Positions 34,493 through 46,883 of a stretch of DNA of 64,000 nucleotides are shown here, piece by piece; positions within the stretch are counted from its first letter, which is position 1, and each line of letters begins with the position of its first letter. The DNA is taken from positions 139,600,813 through 139,664,812 of the forward strand of contig OX578133.1 in NCBI GenBank assembly GCA_951213105.1, written 5' to 3'. The stretch comes from Amaurobius ferox (lineage: Eukaryota; Arthropoda; Arachnida; Araneae; Amaurobiidae). The notes under the pieces are model-generated. The model saw only the letters and a program-made list of their open reading frames with translations, was not told where the DNA came from and searched no databases. A program made the position numbers and the translations under genes.

Positions 34493-35119
34493 ACTTGGAC
34501 ATTAAATATCCTTTTAACTAATGTTCAAATAGAAAAATGGTTTATCTCAGCATATGCCTCTAATATTCCTCTACAAATGTACAGAATTTTATATTTCTGT
34601 ACGTTATAGTTTTCGCGGTATGCGACAGAGAATGTCGAGGAACGCGAAATTTATCAAATAGCTGGGGCGCCAGCTATTGTTTTTTCTTAAATATAGAGAG
34701 ATTCGGTTTCTAATGAAAAACTATGTATGAAATGATTATTTCTCATTATTGAAGTTCCTGATTGTTGATTTTCTCACAAATTTATTCAAACATTGGGGAG
34801 CCTTCCGAATATTCGAATCCGTTTAAAATCAATAGGACTCCAGTATTCACCGATTGTAATCGTACCAAATTGTTTTCAAAACTCTTCATTCATGAGATAT
34901 CGTGTTAACAGACTCGTGGATACACGTCTTAACACACTAAGATACATACACGCACACACTAACATACACACTCACATACATCTCCTCAAAAATGTTCAAT
35001 TCGAGTTCAGGAATGTTTGAAACGTGCTCTTCCATTAAAACTCAAATTCGAATTTTCGACTCCGTAACAATACTTTTCATATACATTATACAATGTATAT
35101 AGGGAAAATAATAACAAGA

Positions 35120-36080
35120 AAAATCAATCACGCATAAAACATTGATTATGAAACGCTTTCCAATTAAAGTGCAATTTTATTTAACCATCTCTAAAATGCG
35201 ATACATTCAGTGCTAATATAATATGCTGATAAATTATCACAGTACTACAATAATTTATTATATTTGAAAACTTGAAACTTTTTCGAAAAAAAGTGAACTT
35301 TATTCAAATGACGTCATCGAAATATAAATCGTCTGGCTCTCTATGTAAAATCAATGAATATTTCATTCATATCACTTTTATTCCAGACTCCAGAGCTAAA
35401 CAATTTTGTGTGAAAAAAATTTAGCAATTCTTATACAACTCGTTTTACAATCACTTGTTTACATTCTGCATCCATTAAAATTTGGTTTTGTTGTAGAAAT
35501 CATCAAAGTTTGATGAACATTTAAACTAAAAAATATTGTAATTGCGTTGTCACAGAATAAAGATGCACAGAAAATACGCCAAAAATGCAAAACTAAATAT
35601 AAATTTAAAAGAACTTTAAAAATCACGATTTTTACTTTGGGAAAAAAGATGGATGCCATATTTTATTTTGAAGTGGGTTACGTGATTTCTTCATATTATA
35701 TGGGTGTAATTATTATTTTAATTTTTTTTAAAAAACTACCGAACATATTTTGCTGAAATTTTTTTTATATATTTTATGGGATAATTTGAATATTTTATAA
35801 AATTTTTGAAGTAATTTGTGAATTTTAAATTTGCTTAAAAAATGTTTGAAAAATTAGGTCCTATAGGGTTCAATGTATTTCACTTTTCAACCCGCGTTCA
35901 ATCCAAAACTAATTGGGTGATATTATTCTTTTACATTCCCATATGTCCCACAAACCGTCTCAACAACATACTAAAATTTCATTTTGATAAAGTCATTTTT
36001 ACGGCAGTTATCAATCGAACGGACGGACAGACAGACAGACTGAACACTTTTCAACTATGTTGGAAAGTATTAAAAAGTTC
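35120..36080. repeat. ~0.95-kb dispersed repeat, copy 1
   Basis: Colinear with 44110-45260 and 45262-46060: CAATCACGCATAAA, TCTCTAAAATG, ATGACGTCATCGAAATATAAATCG, TGGCTCTCTATGTAAAATC, CCAGACTCCAGAGCTAAA, ATATTGTAATTGCGTTG, AAGATGGATGCCATATT, CATATTATATGGGTGTAATT, GGTTCAATGTATTTCA, CCAAAACTAATTG and ACGGACAGACAGACAG, ending in TTTTCAACTATGTTGxAAxGTxTTAAAAA. No coding function is apparent, although short ORFs recur in the copies. Confidence 0.85.
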
Positions 36081-38580
36081 ATCTGAAAGATGCTTGAAAT
36101 AGCATCTAAAATGATACATTTTACAGTATCAAAATTTCATAGCGATTAGAGAACAAAATGAAACGATATTAATAGAAAGTATTTACTACTTTGTAACTTG
36201 ACATTTTTATCATCTTGTTCAGTTTTCAGCTGTCTATGCCCCTGTAATCTGATAGGAACAGAAACCAAAGAAAATTTATTATTTTTTCGTATATTTTTTG
36301 AGGGCGACAAAAATAAAGAAAATAATTGACAAACAATTTTAAGTGAATAGTAATTTTATGTAATTTGATGTTTGAGAGTACATAAAACCATTAGTTATAA
36401 AAAATAAAATGCATCTACTGCTTTCAGGAATTGACAACTTTTTGTCAGGAAGTGTGAACTAAAGCAGTTTAGCAAGTTAAGGTTGATAGATACGTTTCCA
36501 TTCTATTTTATGCTGCTTAATAACAAAGTGTTTCATTCCAGGTACTTTTTGGAACCATTTTAATGATTGTTTTATGCATGAAGAACTCTTTTTTAACATG
36601 TAAAAGTATTTATTTTTAAAGGAAATCAAGCACCAATAGCATTTGAAAATGTACTTCCGCCTGAAAAAGAAGATATTAGTATTCATTCATCAGATGAAGA
36701 GAAAGCATAAAAATTATAACGACTAAATTTAGGATTTTATAAACTTTTAAGTAGTAAATTAAGTAGTATAAGACTGAACTTGGGTTTTTTATGTGCTTTT
36801 ATATAATGCTTATTATAAATTCTGAATCAAAATATTTCAACTACATATATGTTTTATATAGCACTAATATAAAATATTCACTCAAGCTTCTGTTTTAAAT
36901 AACAAATGAATCCGTGTCAAATCTTGACGATGTCACTATTTTGCTTTTGAAACTGGTTGCTACTTTATTTAACTGTTAATATGCAGAAACAAACGGAATA
37001 TCTTACTTTATAATAACTGTAATATTCTATCCAAAATAGAACATAGAACAAATTGAAACGATATTAATAGAAAGTATTTACTACTTTGTAACTCGGCAAC
37101 ATTTTCCAAGAAATTCCAAATTCCAATTAATGCAAATTTATAAAACAGCATATATTGGTTAAATAAAATCTAAAAATAATAAAGTGTGTTAAGCTTTTTT
37201 GAGATATAAACTCGTTTTCAAAATCATCCATAAATGTATATGTCAAGTATGTGTGCATTTTTTTTAAACCCTTGAATAATAATGTTGAAAACATTTAACA
37301 CACACTCAATATTTATTATGTTGTCTATATAGCTCTTGGTCTCATGTCTTGGAGGACTCAATGCTTTCTATTATCCGAAGATAAAATTTCATTTTGGGTG
37401 AAATGCTCGTCGCTACGTAGAAGAAGCGCGGCTTTTCTAAATTCTACATTTCTGTCGTGTGACATCAAATCGTGGAGGGAAGAATAATTACTTTATTTTA
37501 TATTATTCATTATTTCTAGGAAAACCCTTGAAAACCTCATTTTTAAGAATAATCGATCTTATTTTTCGTTAAAGATGTTATTACATATTCAGAATTTTTA
37601 GTTTTTCAAGAGAAAACCCGAAAATCCGTCAATTTAAATTGTATTATTTATATCGTAAACAAAGGGGAGGGGGGGGCTAAATTTTTAATCTGGCACTGCG
37701 TAATGGTTATTTTGTCTTGTTCAACTTAAGCTATTGCCCCTTGAATGCTTTCAGAGTCGTCCTTTGAGGGGCCACAACTCAAGTGTATGTGCGTGTGTGC
37801 CTTCATTTTTTTAGGGAGGAAGAGATGAAATATTCAAAAGAAGAGAAATACCAAATATAGAATGGGCCTATGGTAAATACTTGTAGGAAGGGGGGGGGGA
37901 CGACAATTTGTATGGACGGCCATGACCTTTGTACCTTTGCTATGCATTTTCTCCCACGCTTCTAGTACTAGTATTTGCTATATCTCGCCAGATTTTCGCG
38001 TCAAATATTTATTAACGTTAAACATGACACATTTTGTTGCTTTGTCGGATTACGCAGAATATATAACAATCGAAAGTATAGTTATCGAGGCTTGACGCAC
38101 TTCATAACAATAGTATGTTGAGAAGTTTTGTGGAAAGGAGAAAAGGCCGCTCTTAAAATTTATGACTTGAATACTTGATTTCAATGACGCACTTCATAGT
38201 ATCGGTATGATGAAGTGTGCTACAGAAAGGAGAAACGCCACATATTTAATATTATTACGATCAAAAGCGCACAAGTATATATAGAAAACACGGTACTTGG
38301 GTTTGTTCTCCAATCTGTTTAATTCGACGCTATTTAAGATCTTTGATAGTATTAGTTTCCTCCAATTTGAAAAGGTATTGCATTTTGAATTCAATGTCAA
38401 CGTTTAATAGGTTCAGAAATTACTGCCATGACAAACTTGATAGTTTCTAAATGACATTCAGATTTCACTGGGAATGGAATAGTAGATCTTTTGATCTCTA
38501 TAGATTAACTCTTCGAGCTCAATTACTATACTATCAATAAGTTCCTGAGAAATACAGGGGCATTAATTATAATGCTCGAA
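36081..38580. other. Intergenic with minor repeats
   Basis: A 45-bp segment (GAAACGATATTAATAGAAAG and onward through TACTACTTTGTAACT) occurs at about 36158 and 37054. A ~95-bp degenerate tandem pair starts CGCACTTCATA at about 38096 and 38190 and ends in GGAAAGGAGAAA / AGAAAGGAGAAA. G-rich runs lie at 37666 and 37891. No gene recognised. Confidence 0.5.
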
Positions 38581-39075
38581 CCATGGAGTTAGAAAGAAGG
38601 AGATAAAACTCTTATGGATGAAACTCTTGAAAAAGCCATAATGCTTGAGAATTATATTATGTGTCTCTAGTGTTAGTAAAGTAGTCTCTATTGTTATTTG
38701 ACACAACAGAAAGGAGTATTATTTGTATATTTGATTTTTTTTTAATTAAGGGTTCCCTAATTGTGAGTATAATTAACCAATACTTTTTCATAGTTGTAGG
38801 ATAGAGTACAGAATATATGGGAATAAAAATGAATTAAAATGTAAAAATAATTTTGAATACGTAGGGATATTCTTTATTGTTTCAGTTCTATTTTGCATGG
38901 CGCTAATAATTTAATTTTTACAAAATTGACAGTTTAAATAAATATTTCAGTCTTTTCGCCGTGGAAATACATACAATACAGGGCAACTTATCCCAGCGCG
39001 ACCTGAATTCTTGCCTCAAATGATATTGGCGTTTGCTTAATATGAAGTTTTAACTTCTTACTTTTTCCTCCATGG
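38581..39075. repeat. Dispersed ~500-bp repeat, copy 2
   Basis: Starts CCATGGAGTTAGAAAG and ends TTTTTCCTCCATGG. Colinear with 12290-12792 (see that entry). Direct orientation relative to copy 1. Confidence 0.75.
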
Positions 39076-39203
39076 CTTGAATATATGAAGGTCTGAATAA
39101 AATAGTTTCCGAAATATGGTATAAATCATGCAGGGGCAACCTTTCTCAGTCAATGGGCGCGAAATAATACAAGGTGATGGAAAAGTCATACACATCCAAT
39201 TTT

Positions 39204-39262
39204 CCGGCCGTACAAGTAGTTGCTCAAGTCCTCAGGATGAGTCGGACTGTCTGGGTCTTCAA
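39204..39262 (+). mobile_element. 59-bp 5'-truncated SINE insertion with perfect 13-bp TSD
   Basis: The segment ends GAGTCGGACTGTCTGGGTCTTC plus AA, the 3' end of the 5S-derived SINE. The sequence CACATCCAATTTT is present immediately before (39191-39203) and immediately after (39263-39275). The insertion therefore interrupts a once-continuous CACATCCAATTTTGAAATC sequence. Confidence 0.8.
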
Positions 39263-39279
39263 CACATCCAATTTTGAAA

Positions 39280-39500
39280 TCATATAATGTACCGAGAAAT
39301 TGAAATAGAATTTCTTCTATTAGCTGGAATTAATATATGTATATTCAAAAATATATCAAAAACGCTGTATACTGTTTGTAACACGTCAGTCAGATGATCA
39401 TTTCAAGCCTCCTTTTCATTAATCGAAAAACATTACGTTATCCAGAGTGAAATAATTTTTATTTTAGAGCAGTATTTCTCTAAGCAATTTCTTTAGAGCA
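39280..39500 (+). pseudogene. Decayed transposase N-terminal fragment, second locus
   Basis: Nucleotide similarity to 14108-14290, including GAAATTGAAATAGAATTTC, CAGAGTGAAATAATTTTTATTTTAGAGCA and ATTTCTCTA, the part that encodes the S-E-R-x-F-I-L-E-Q-Y-F region at the first locus. No open frame remains. It lies downstream of the second copy of the ~500-bp repeat, as at the first locus. Confidence 0.5.
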
Positions 39501-39942
39501 ATATTTCTATTCTTGCGACTGCTAGATTAAAATATCTATCGCTAAATTTGGCAAGGAGGTTGTAAAATACACTATGAAAGAAAATGCTAATGCGAGATAA
39601 GTTGGGTGTCGTAAAATAGAGACTTTCTTGGTCAGAAATGATTTATTAACCGTGTTGGTCTTAATTTTACTACCTGCACAAAAGAAAAGCATTTATGGGA
39701 AAATATTTACGAGAAATATATCAAATAAACAAACAATTTTATAGAATCCTGGTTCTTGCTGTAGATTAGCAAAATATGTATATATGAATAAAAATGCAAA
39801 AAACTAAATTATCCCGAAAACGGTTAGTCTTAGAGTAATGGGGTGGAAAAATTAAAATTATGGGGAAAGTAAAATGAGTATGGAAATTACTTTTGCTATA
39901 ATTTCAGCATCTTCATTTTGGCATATGTTGATCAAACTACAT

Positions 39943-39959
39943 CATTATATATATATATA

Positions 39960-40003
<44 letters not shown>

Positions 40004-40078
40004 TATATAGTATATATAGTATATATATAGTATATATATATATATATAGTATATATAGTATATATAGTATATATATAG

Positions 40079-40125
<47 letters not shown>
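39943..40125. repeat. Complex (TA)n microsatellite with phased TAGTATATA interruptions
   Basis: ~180 bp of TA dinucleotides broken at intervals by G (TATAGTATATATAG). Borders the 3' end of the RT element. Confidence 0.9.
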
Positions 40126-40126
<1 letters not shown>

Positions 40127-40130
40127 AAAT

Positions 40131-40800
40131 ATGTAATAATAAAAAAAAATTATTCCAAGAAATATTAACATCACCATAGAAGCAAATTCACGGCCATAAT
40201 GCCGATAAGAGAAGAAAACAGCACCAGCCCAAATTCGATGATTAGTCAGAGTTAAATTCCTCCTCAGGTCTGAGTATTTAACTCTAACTAACCCAAACAC
40301 ATGCCTGTTTCAGATAGAGCAATAGTACATTACTATAAATACTCCAACCCAGACTACAGGCATCAAAAAATGAAAAAATGAAAATAGGATACATTAAGAA
40401 AATTTGTATTACCATGCGGCATGAACCCTTCTTCTTCCACCACGTGCATACACGATCAACTTCAACAGCTTAATTATCTAGAAGCACCGGAATGAACAAG
40501 TCGAAATTCTACCAGGGAGGCAGTACGAACGTTCACAGTAATACTCCCAGACCCGTCCAGTGAGTCTAAGCTGGAGACCAGACAAGCAATTCAGAATATG
40601 AACATCCCAAATATGCAATCCTGAATATGAACATGAATCAAAGATGAAAATTCTTACTAAACAAGTAATTCATAGGAAAACTGGATAATCGAGAATGCCA
40701 CTATACACCATTATAAGGGCGCACAAATCGTTGTTTCAATACTGGCAAAAGTTACAATTTTTTTGCGAAAATAAAATTCAAAACATTAATGTTAATGCAT
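40131..40800 (-). mobile_element. 3' noncoding part of the RT element
   Basis: Colinear with 60061-60740: GGCCATAATGCCGA, ACAGCACxAGxCxxAAxTTCGA, TTCxTCxTCAGGTCTGA, AACCCAAACAxATGC, TTACTATAAATxC and CCCAGACTACA, then A-rich text and an AATTCATAGGAAAACTG / ACCATTATAAGGGC block. On the minus strand it lies directly downstream of the RT ORF, separated by a (TA)n(TG)n array (40865-40965). The element's GACCTGAGGAGGAA / GACCTGAAGAAGAA motif is on the minus strand. Confidence 0.65.
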
Positions 40801-40864
40801 CTTATTTTCCGATTTTTCTAATTTTTTTGACTTAGTTTATTATTTTTCATTTTTATTTATATAT

Positions 40865-40896
40865 ATAATTAATAAATAATTATATATAATTTTTTT

Positions 40897-40965
<69 letters not shown>
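40865..40965. repeat. (TA)n(TG)n compound microsatellite
   Basis: TA dinucleotides from about 40903 pass into TG dinucleotides at about 40942-40965, immediately 3' of the RT ORF stop (minus strand). Confidence 0.9.
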
Positions 40966-40968
40966 ATG

Positions 40969-43193
40969 TTAGCCAGTATAATTGGGAAAGTTTTCTAGGA
41001 TGTTATCGAGTGAAAGTTGATACACCGAGTTGATAATTTTAATAACAAACTTGGGAGGATATGCATTATTAGTCGCTGTACTCAATAATTCCATAAAATG
41101 CGCTAATTTATAATATTCATCACAAATTTTATTGATTCTAAGAGCCTGGTTTATTATAATATTTCTAAATACAGATATATGCAAACAAGAGTCAAAATGT
41201 TGAATTTTTGATGTATTAAATTTAAAATCCTGTCTTTTATCATACAAGTTCATAACAATATTACAATTTTGTAAATTTAAATTTAAATCTAAAAAGTTTG
41301 CAACATTTGAGTCATTATTACTTGCATTTAATTGTAAATTTTTTGGATAAAAGTTTAATACTATAGGGATATTATTTGGGGATACACATAATATGTCATC
41401 TAAATATCTAAACATGTGCATATTATGCAAGCTTGGATTAATGTTTTTTTCATAGAAGAATAAATGCAGATTAGTTAACAATGATGAGGCACACCCCCCT
41501 TGTGGGATACCAACCTGTTGTTTAAAAAAAGTACCACCATGTTGAATATAATTCTCATAAAGAGTGAAATTAAGTAATTTTTTAAAGATAAAATTTGAAT
41601 ATTTTAGGTTGAAATTATATTTTTCAAAAATTCCTAAAATAATTCTATACAGATCATCTATATTAATATTATTAAACAAATCTTTGAAATCAAAGGTATA
41701 AATACTATGAATATTAGTAAGAGTTTTTAATTTCTTAACTAATTCAAAACCGTTTTTTACAATATGACAATTATTTGAGATTTCATCTGACAAGGATACT
41801 TCATGTTATATCTTTAATAATAATTTTCCAGCATTAGTAATGTAAGAATTATGCCCACTGGTAATGGTTCGAAAAGCAACAGGGGATTTATGAAACTTGG
41901 GTACTAAAAAAAATATATGGAATGTTATTACAACTATTTCTTAGATGGATTTGCTTATATTTGGCTGAAATTCTATAAGATTTTAAGGTTAGTTTTATGT
42001 AAATTATAGATTTGATTATTAAGTAAGTGTGACTGAAGGGTACTTTTATAGTAATATTTACAAATAATTGAGTAGTTACCACTTGCCTTATCGACATATG
42101 TAATGACAAATTCACTTTGTATTTCGTTAATATCATTTTTAATTGAATTAAGTTTATATGAATTGTTAATTTTCTGATTATATATATAGTGATTTAAGTA
42201 TTGCTCTATTAAGACTCTTCATGGTTTGAAGGCTTCTACAGGGATTTGATATTTATAACTGATTTTATAGATAAATTTATTTAAATCAAAAAATAAACCT
42301 TTACATATTAATTTATGTTTAAATTTAGTAGGTATACGGTACTTAGTACCAAGTAACATCAGTGATCTCAGTGCATCATAATTAATAATATTTAGATTTC
42401 CCGTTATAACATGCCCATGGTGTTTATCTACGAAGTCTTTCTATTTTTCTAAATGACAGTGGCAATATGACTCTTTATCCAATTCATAATTTTGATTAAT
42501 ATCTATTGATTTGGCAATTTGATTATAATTGAAAATATAACGTCCTAGCGGTTTATTATATTTATAAGCAATTTTAGAATTTACATGTTTGACTGGAAAG
42601 TAATTGGAAACCGATTTTAAAAAATTATTTATCTTCAGATTATTTAAGACAGAATTAGTGAAATTCAAGGTACAATATTCGTTTATTTTAGTATATTGTT
42701 TTGATTCGTCATTAAAGTTTAAGTCTGTGACATATAAATAAACATTAAGATTTTTACTTCTGGTAATGAGCAAATCATAGAATAAATGTTTAAAATGAAT
42801 GTTATCAAATGCAGTAGTTAGAAAAAGGTTATATACCATATTTAATTGCTGTTTTTTAATTGCGAAAATCCAGTTTTTACATTGTTTCCAATCAAAAGTA
42901 ATTTTAAAATTTGCATGTTGCTGAAGGGTGACATTTTTTAGTTCAGATAATGAGGGCAATTTTTTATTATATTTACTTGCTCTTTTAGTTGCTCTTTTTG
43001 ATTTACTTTTATGATTGTTAAAGGAATTATAAATATTATGGTCTTCATTAGGATAATTAAAGGACTTTTTAACTATGTTATGATGATTAAATAATTGATC
43101 GAGTCCATATGGAAATATATATATATATATATATATATATGGATGTTTCAAATAAATATTTAAACATATTTTAATTACAAAACCGTATTTCAA
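40969..43193 (-). pseudogene. Reverse-transcriptase retroelement, decayed but nearly complete
   Basis: Two long minus-strand ORFs (43193-42441, 250 codons; 41793-40969, 274 codons) are joined by a ~650-bp stretch with frame breaks. The N-terminal piece holds a Lys/Asn-rich region, LGRYIFNYNQIA and CHCHLEK. The middle, in shifting frames, holds HGHVITGNLNIINYDALRSL, FVITYVDKASGNYS and VPKFHKSPVAFR. The C-terminal ORF has RT motif A TFDFKDLFNNI (residues 33-43), motif B GIPQGGCAS (95-103), motif C FRYLDDILC (128-136), then NFLDLNLNL (166-174) and LYDKRQDF (183-190). The Y-x-D-D active site and the K-F-H-K-x-P-x-x-F-R finger motif mark a genuine RT of the RVT fold. The D-K-R-x-D-F and H-G-H-V-x-T-G-x-L motifs match a poorly described RT family I have seen in fish, cnidarian and sponge proteins. 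No endonuclease domain is visible. The start includes a (TA)n-encoded Tyr-Ile run (43112-43141). It is AT-rich, with stops at about 42440 and 41800. Confidence 0.75.
43112..43141. repeat. (TA)n at the 5' end of the RT reading frame
   Basis: ~15 TA units on the plus strand, translated in the minus frame as a Tyr-Ile run between KHP and FPYGLDQ. Confidence 0.9.
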
Positions 43194-43199
43194 GATATA

Positions 43200-44100
43200 G
43201 TAAAAATGATCGAAATTTGCTGCATTGCAAACCGTTCTTAATAGGGTACAATGCCGTCATCGTTATCTAAATACACAAAGAGGAAGGGCAGCCAATTAAT
43301 TTGAAGAAAAAAGACATTAATTAGAGAAGTAGGAAAAGGTTTAGTCGAAACTGCAGCTGCAGTTGTCAGAGAAATACTCGACGTGTACATCAGGAAAAAT
43401 GACACAGCTATCCATATCCACCTAGTGCTTTATAAATTTCAGCATCACTGAATTTCCGCTTTGCGGTCAATTGCTTTCAATAATGGTTTCCACCTTGCTT
43501 TGAAAATAAATAAAATGTTTATTGTTGAAAATTGGAAAACAAGGTAAGGTGTGGATAAATTTAGCGTTTAAAAAATAAACATTTTGGATAATTTAAATGA
43601 TTTAATATATTTGAATGTAAATCAAATCTCAAGTTAGAAAAACAGTGGTGATAAATAATACTGGTAATATAATATTACATTTACATTTTATATGACAGTG
43701 AATGAATGTTGTATAACAAATTTATGCAGATTTTAAGAACTTATTAATAAATTAAAATTTAAGAGCGACATGCATTTTGCAAATTTTTATTGTAAAATAA
43801 ATGATAGCAACCGCTTAATCCTGTAATGTTTACGGTAGTATTACAGGATGTGTGATGAAGTTAGAAACGGGCTTTAATTCCTTAAATATCGACCCTAGAT
43901 ATACACTTTCAATTACAAAGTTTCTTAAAATAATGTGTAGAGTTTTATAAAAACACTTTCAACTGCGTGGATGGTATTTCTAAAAAAACATTCAAATCTA
44001 ACTTTATACACGTAGAGTAAAAATTCTTTTTACTCGTAAAGTAGAATATTTCTTACAACCCCATTTGTTAAAAAAAAGTACGAAACTCTTAAAACTGAAA
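43200..44100. other. Intergenic, no gene seen
   Basis: AT-rich, short ORFs only. Confidence 0.4.
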
Positions 44101-44109
44101 TTGACAAAT

Positions 44110-46060
44110 ATATTAACAAGAAAGCTAAATCATGCATAAAGCATTGATTTGAATTGCAATGCAATTTTATTTAAAAATCTCTAAAATGGTATACATTTAG
44201 TGGTAATATTTTTAAAATTATCACAATACTACAATAATTTATTATATTTGAAAACTTAAAACTTCATCGAAATAAATGAACTTTTTTCAAATGCCGTCAC
44301 CGAAATGTAAATCGCCTGGCTCTCTATGTAAAAGCAGAACTTTTACATTCATAAACTTTTATTCAAATCCTTTTATTCATCACAATATTACAATACTTTA
44401 TTTTAATTAAAAACTTAAAACCATGGTGGTAAAAATACTTTCTAACTCTGTGCTTAAATCTTCATCGAAAAAGTCATTGCTATAAATCGTCTGCTTCTCT
44501 ATGTAAAATCAATGAATATTTCATTCATATCAGCATTATTCCAGACTCCAGAGCTAAATAATGTTGTGTTAAAAGAATTCAGCAATCCTTATACAACTTA
44601 TCTTACAGCTTGATGTGTTTGATTTCTGTATACGTAAAAATTAGGCTTCGCTGTAGAAATAATCAAAGTTTGTTGATCATTTGAACTCAAAAATATTGTA
44701 ATTGCGTTGTTTCAGATTATAGATGCACAAAATTTAAGCAAAAATAAAGCAGGTTTAGGACGGATACAACACTAAATATAAATTAAGAAGAATTTTAAAA
44801 ATCCCGATTTTGACACAAGATGGATGCCATATTCCATTTTGAAGTGTGTCACGCGACTCCTTCATATTATATGAGTGTAATTATTATTTTAATTTTTATT
44901 TAAAAAACTACCAAATATATTTTGCTGAAATTTTTATATATTTTTTATGGGGCAATTTGAATATTTTTTAAAATTTTCGAAGCAGTTTGTGAATTTTAAA
45001 TTCGCTTAAAAAGTGTTTGAAAAATTAGACCTCATAGGGTTCAATGTATTTCATTTTTTCAACCCGGGTTCAATCCAAAACTAATTGCGTGATGTTATTG
45101 ATTTACATTCCCATAGGTCCCACAGACCGTCGGAACAACATACTAAAATTTCATTTTGATAAAGTCATTCTTACGGCAGCTATCGTGCGAACGGACAGAC
45201 AGACAGATAGACAGAATGAACAAAGTTATAAACACTTTTCAACTATGTTGTAAGGTGTTAAAAAATGATCTTTATTCAAATGGCGTCATCGAAATATAAA
45301 TCGTTTGGCTCTCTATGTAAAATTTCATTCATACACTTTTATTCCAGACTCCAGAGCTAAATAATTTTGCGTGAAAAAAATTCAGCAATTCTTATACAAC
45401 TCATCTTACAATCACTTGTTTACATTCTGCATCCATTAAAATTAGGCTTCGTTGTAGAAATAAGTTTGATGATCATTTAAATCAAAAAATATTGTAATTG
45501 CGTTGGCACAGAATATATGCACAGAAAATACGCAAAAATAAATCGGTTTTAAGACGGATGCAACACTAAATATAAATTTAAAAGAGCTTTAAAATTCACG
45601 ATTTTTACACTGGGAAAAAAGATGGATGCGATATTTTATTTTGAAGTGGGTCACGTGATCGCTTCATATTATATGGGTGTAATTATTATTTTAATTTTTA
45701 TTTTAAAAAATTACAGAACATATGTTGCTAAAATTTTTTATATATATTTTATTTAATAATTTGAATATTTCCAAAAATTTTCGAAGTAATTTGCGAATTT
45801 TAGCTGCGTCTAAAAAATGTTTGAAAAATTAGGTCCCATAGGGTTCAATGTATTTCATTTTTCAAACCGGGTTCAATCCAAAACTAATTGAGTGATATTA
45901 TTCATTTACATTCCCATATGTCCCACAGACCGTCTCAACAACATACTAAAATTTCATTTTGATAAAGTCATTTTTACGGCAGTTATCGTGCGAATGGACA
46001 GACAGATAGGATGAACAAAATCATAAACACTTTTCAACTATGTTGTAAAGTGTTAAAAAA
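44110..46060. repeat. ~0.95-kb dispersed repeat, two copies in tandem
   Basis: First copy about 44110-45261, second about 45262-46060; both carry the landmarks listed at 35120-36080. The first copy also contains an internal partial duplication: the block around GGCTCTCTATGTAAAA appears at about 44320 and, as CTTCTCTATGTAAAATC, at about 44490. The second copy starts within the unit (at the TCAAATGGCGTCATCG block), so the junction at ~45262 is a head-to-tail fusion. Confidence 0.85.
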
Positions 46061-46880
46061 GGGGGAAGGGATCGCGGGGAGAGGAATCTCAAGACTTTCA
46101 CGCCTAGCAAGTGCACATTCGACCTCTGAACTACATAGATAGCATCTGTGTTAAATAAGATAAGGAGTGAGCAAAGGTATTATAATATGCATAAGGGATA
46201 TATCTAATATTTTGAAAATTCGTGTTAAGGTGACTGATGCTAAGGGATATTAAAAAAGTATCAGAATTATTTAGTATTTTCACACTAGGTAGAATTTAGT
46301 TTTATCTCATGCAATTCGTCTCGACTACCACCAGATCAATGGAGAAATCAAGAATTTCGAAATTCGAATTAAGTGTGACGATACAAAGAATTGTCAAAAA
46401 ACTAACACTACTGCCTCTCAGAACTGAACTTGATATACTTTTGCTAACAACAATTAAAACTGAAAAAAGAAACTGTATAAATATAATGCGATGTAATTTT
46501 TCTAATTGTTAAAATCAGTTTCACCATAATTAAATTATTTTACCGCATGAAAGTGGTATTCAAGTTATTCAGGAGCCTGAAGTAATAAAAATACAATTTT
46601 ATATCCTTTCTTTGCCAATCGGAAAAAATTAAACAATTAAATCATTTCGTCTCTCGCGGAAACATGATTCTATTTTCCCATTTAACGTGTTAACATAATT
46701 ATAAAATGCACACCATTTTTATGTTTGAATCTGAAAGGGTATTTGTTATTCAGAAAAGTTATTGACAACTTTCATTAAGAGCGCAGTTGTCTCACATTTA
46801 ATGACTATTAACCATTTCGAACGCGCAAACCGCGGGTGGAAATGCGGCTAGTAAATATATAAACTTCGATCTTCGCTGGA
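46061..46880. other. Intergenic, no gene supported
   Basis: Includes a 67-codon plus-strand ORF at 46309-46512 rich in Arg, Thr and Leu with no recognised motif; not called. Confidence 0.4.
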
Positions 46881-46883
46881 AAC

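Larger units (their letters stand above)
33930..35109. repeat. Long-TIR Tc1-like repeat arm (right orientation), split by SINEs
   Basis: Reading outward: ATTTTTTGATAAATGCA, CTCTAAAACGGTTCATGC, (SINE at 34073-34287), GTATCTCAAGAACGGTTCATG, (SINE piece at ~34405-34490), then AATATTCGAATCCGTTTAAAATCAATAGG, CTCCTCAAAAATGTTCAATTCGAG, AATTCGAATTTTCGACTCCG and the terminal hairpin ending at about 35109. This is the same order as 58670-59126. The ATCTC-AGAACGG-TTCATGC segment occurs twice, indicating an internal duplication. Confidence 0.75.

Noticed and set aside
39932..40300. 122-codon minus ORF with a long Tyr-Ile repeat
   Set aside because: Translation of the (TA)n microsatellite.
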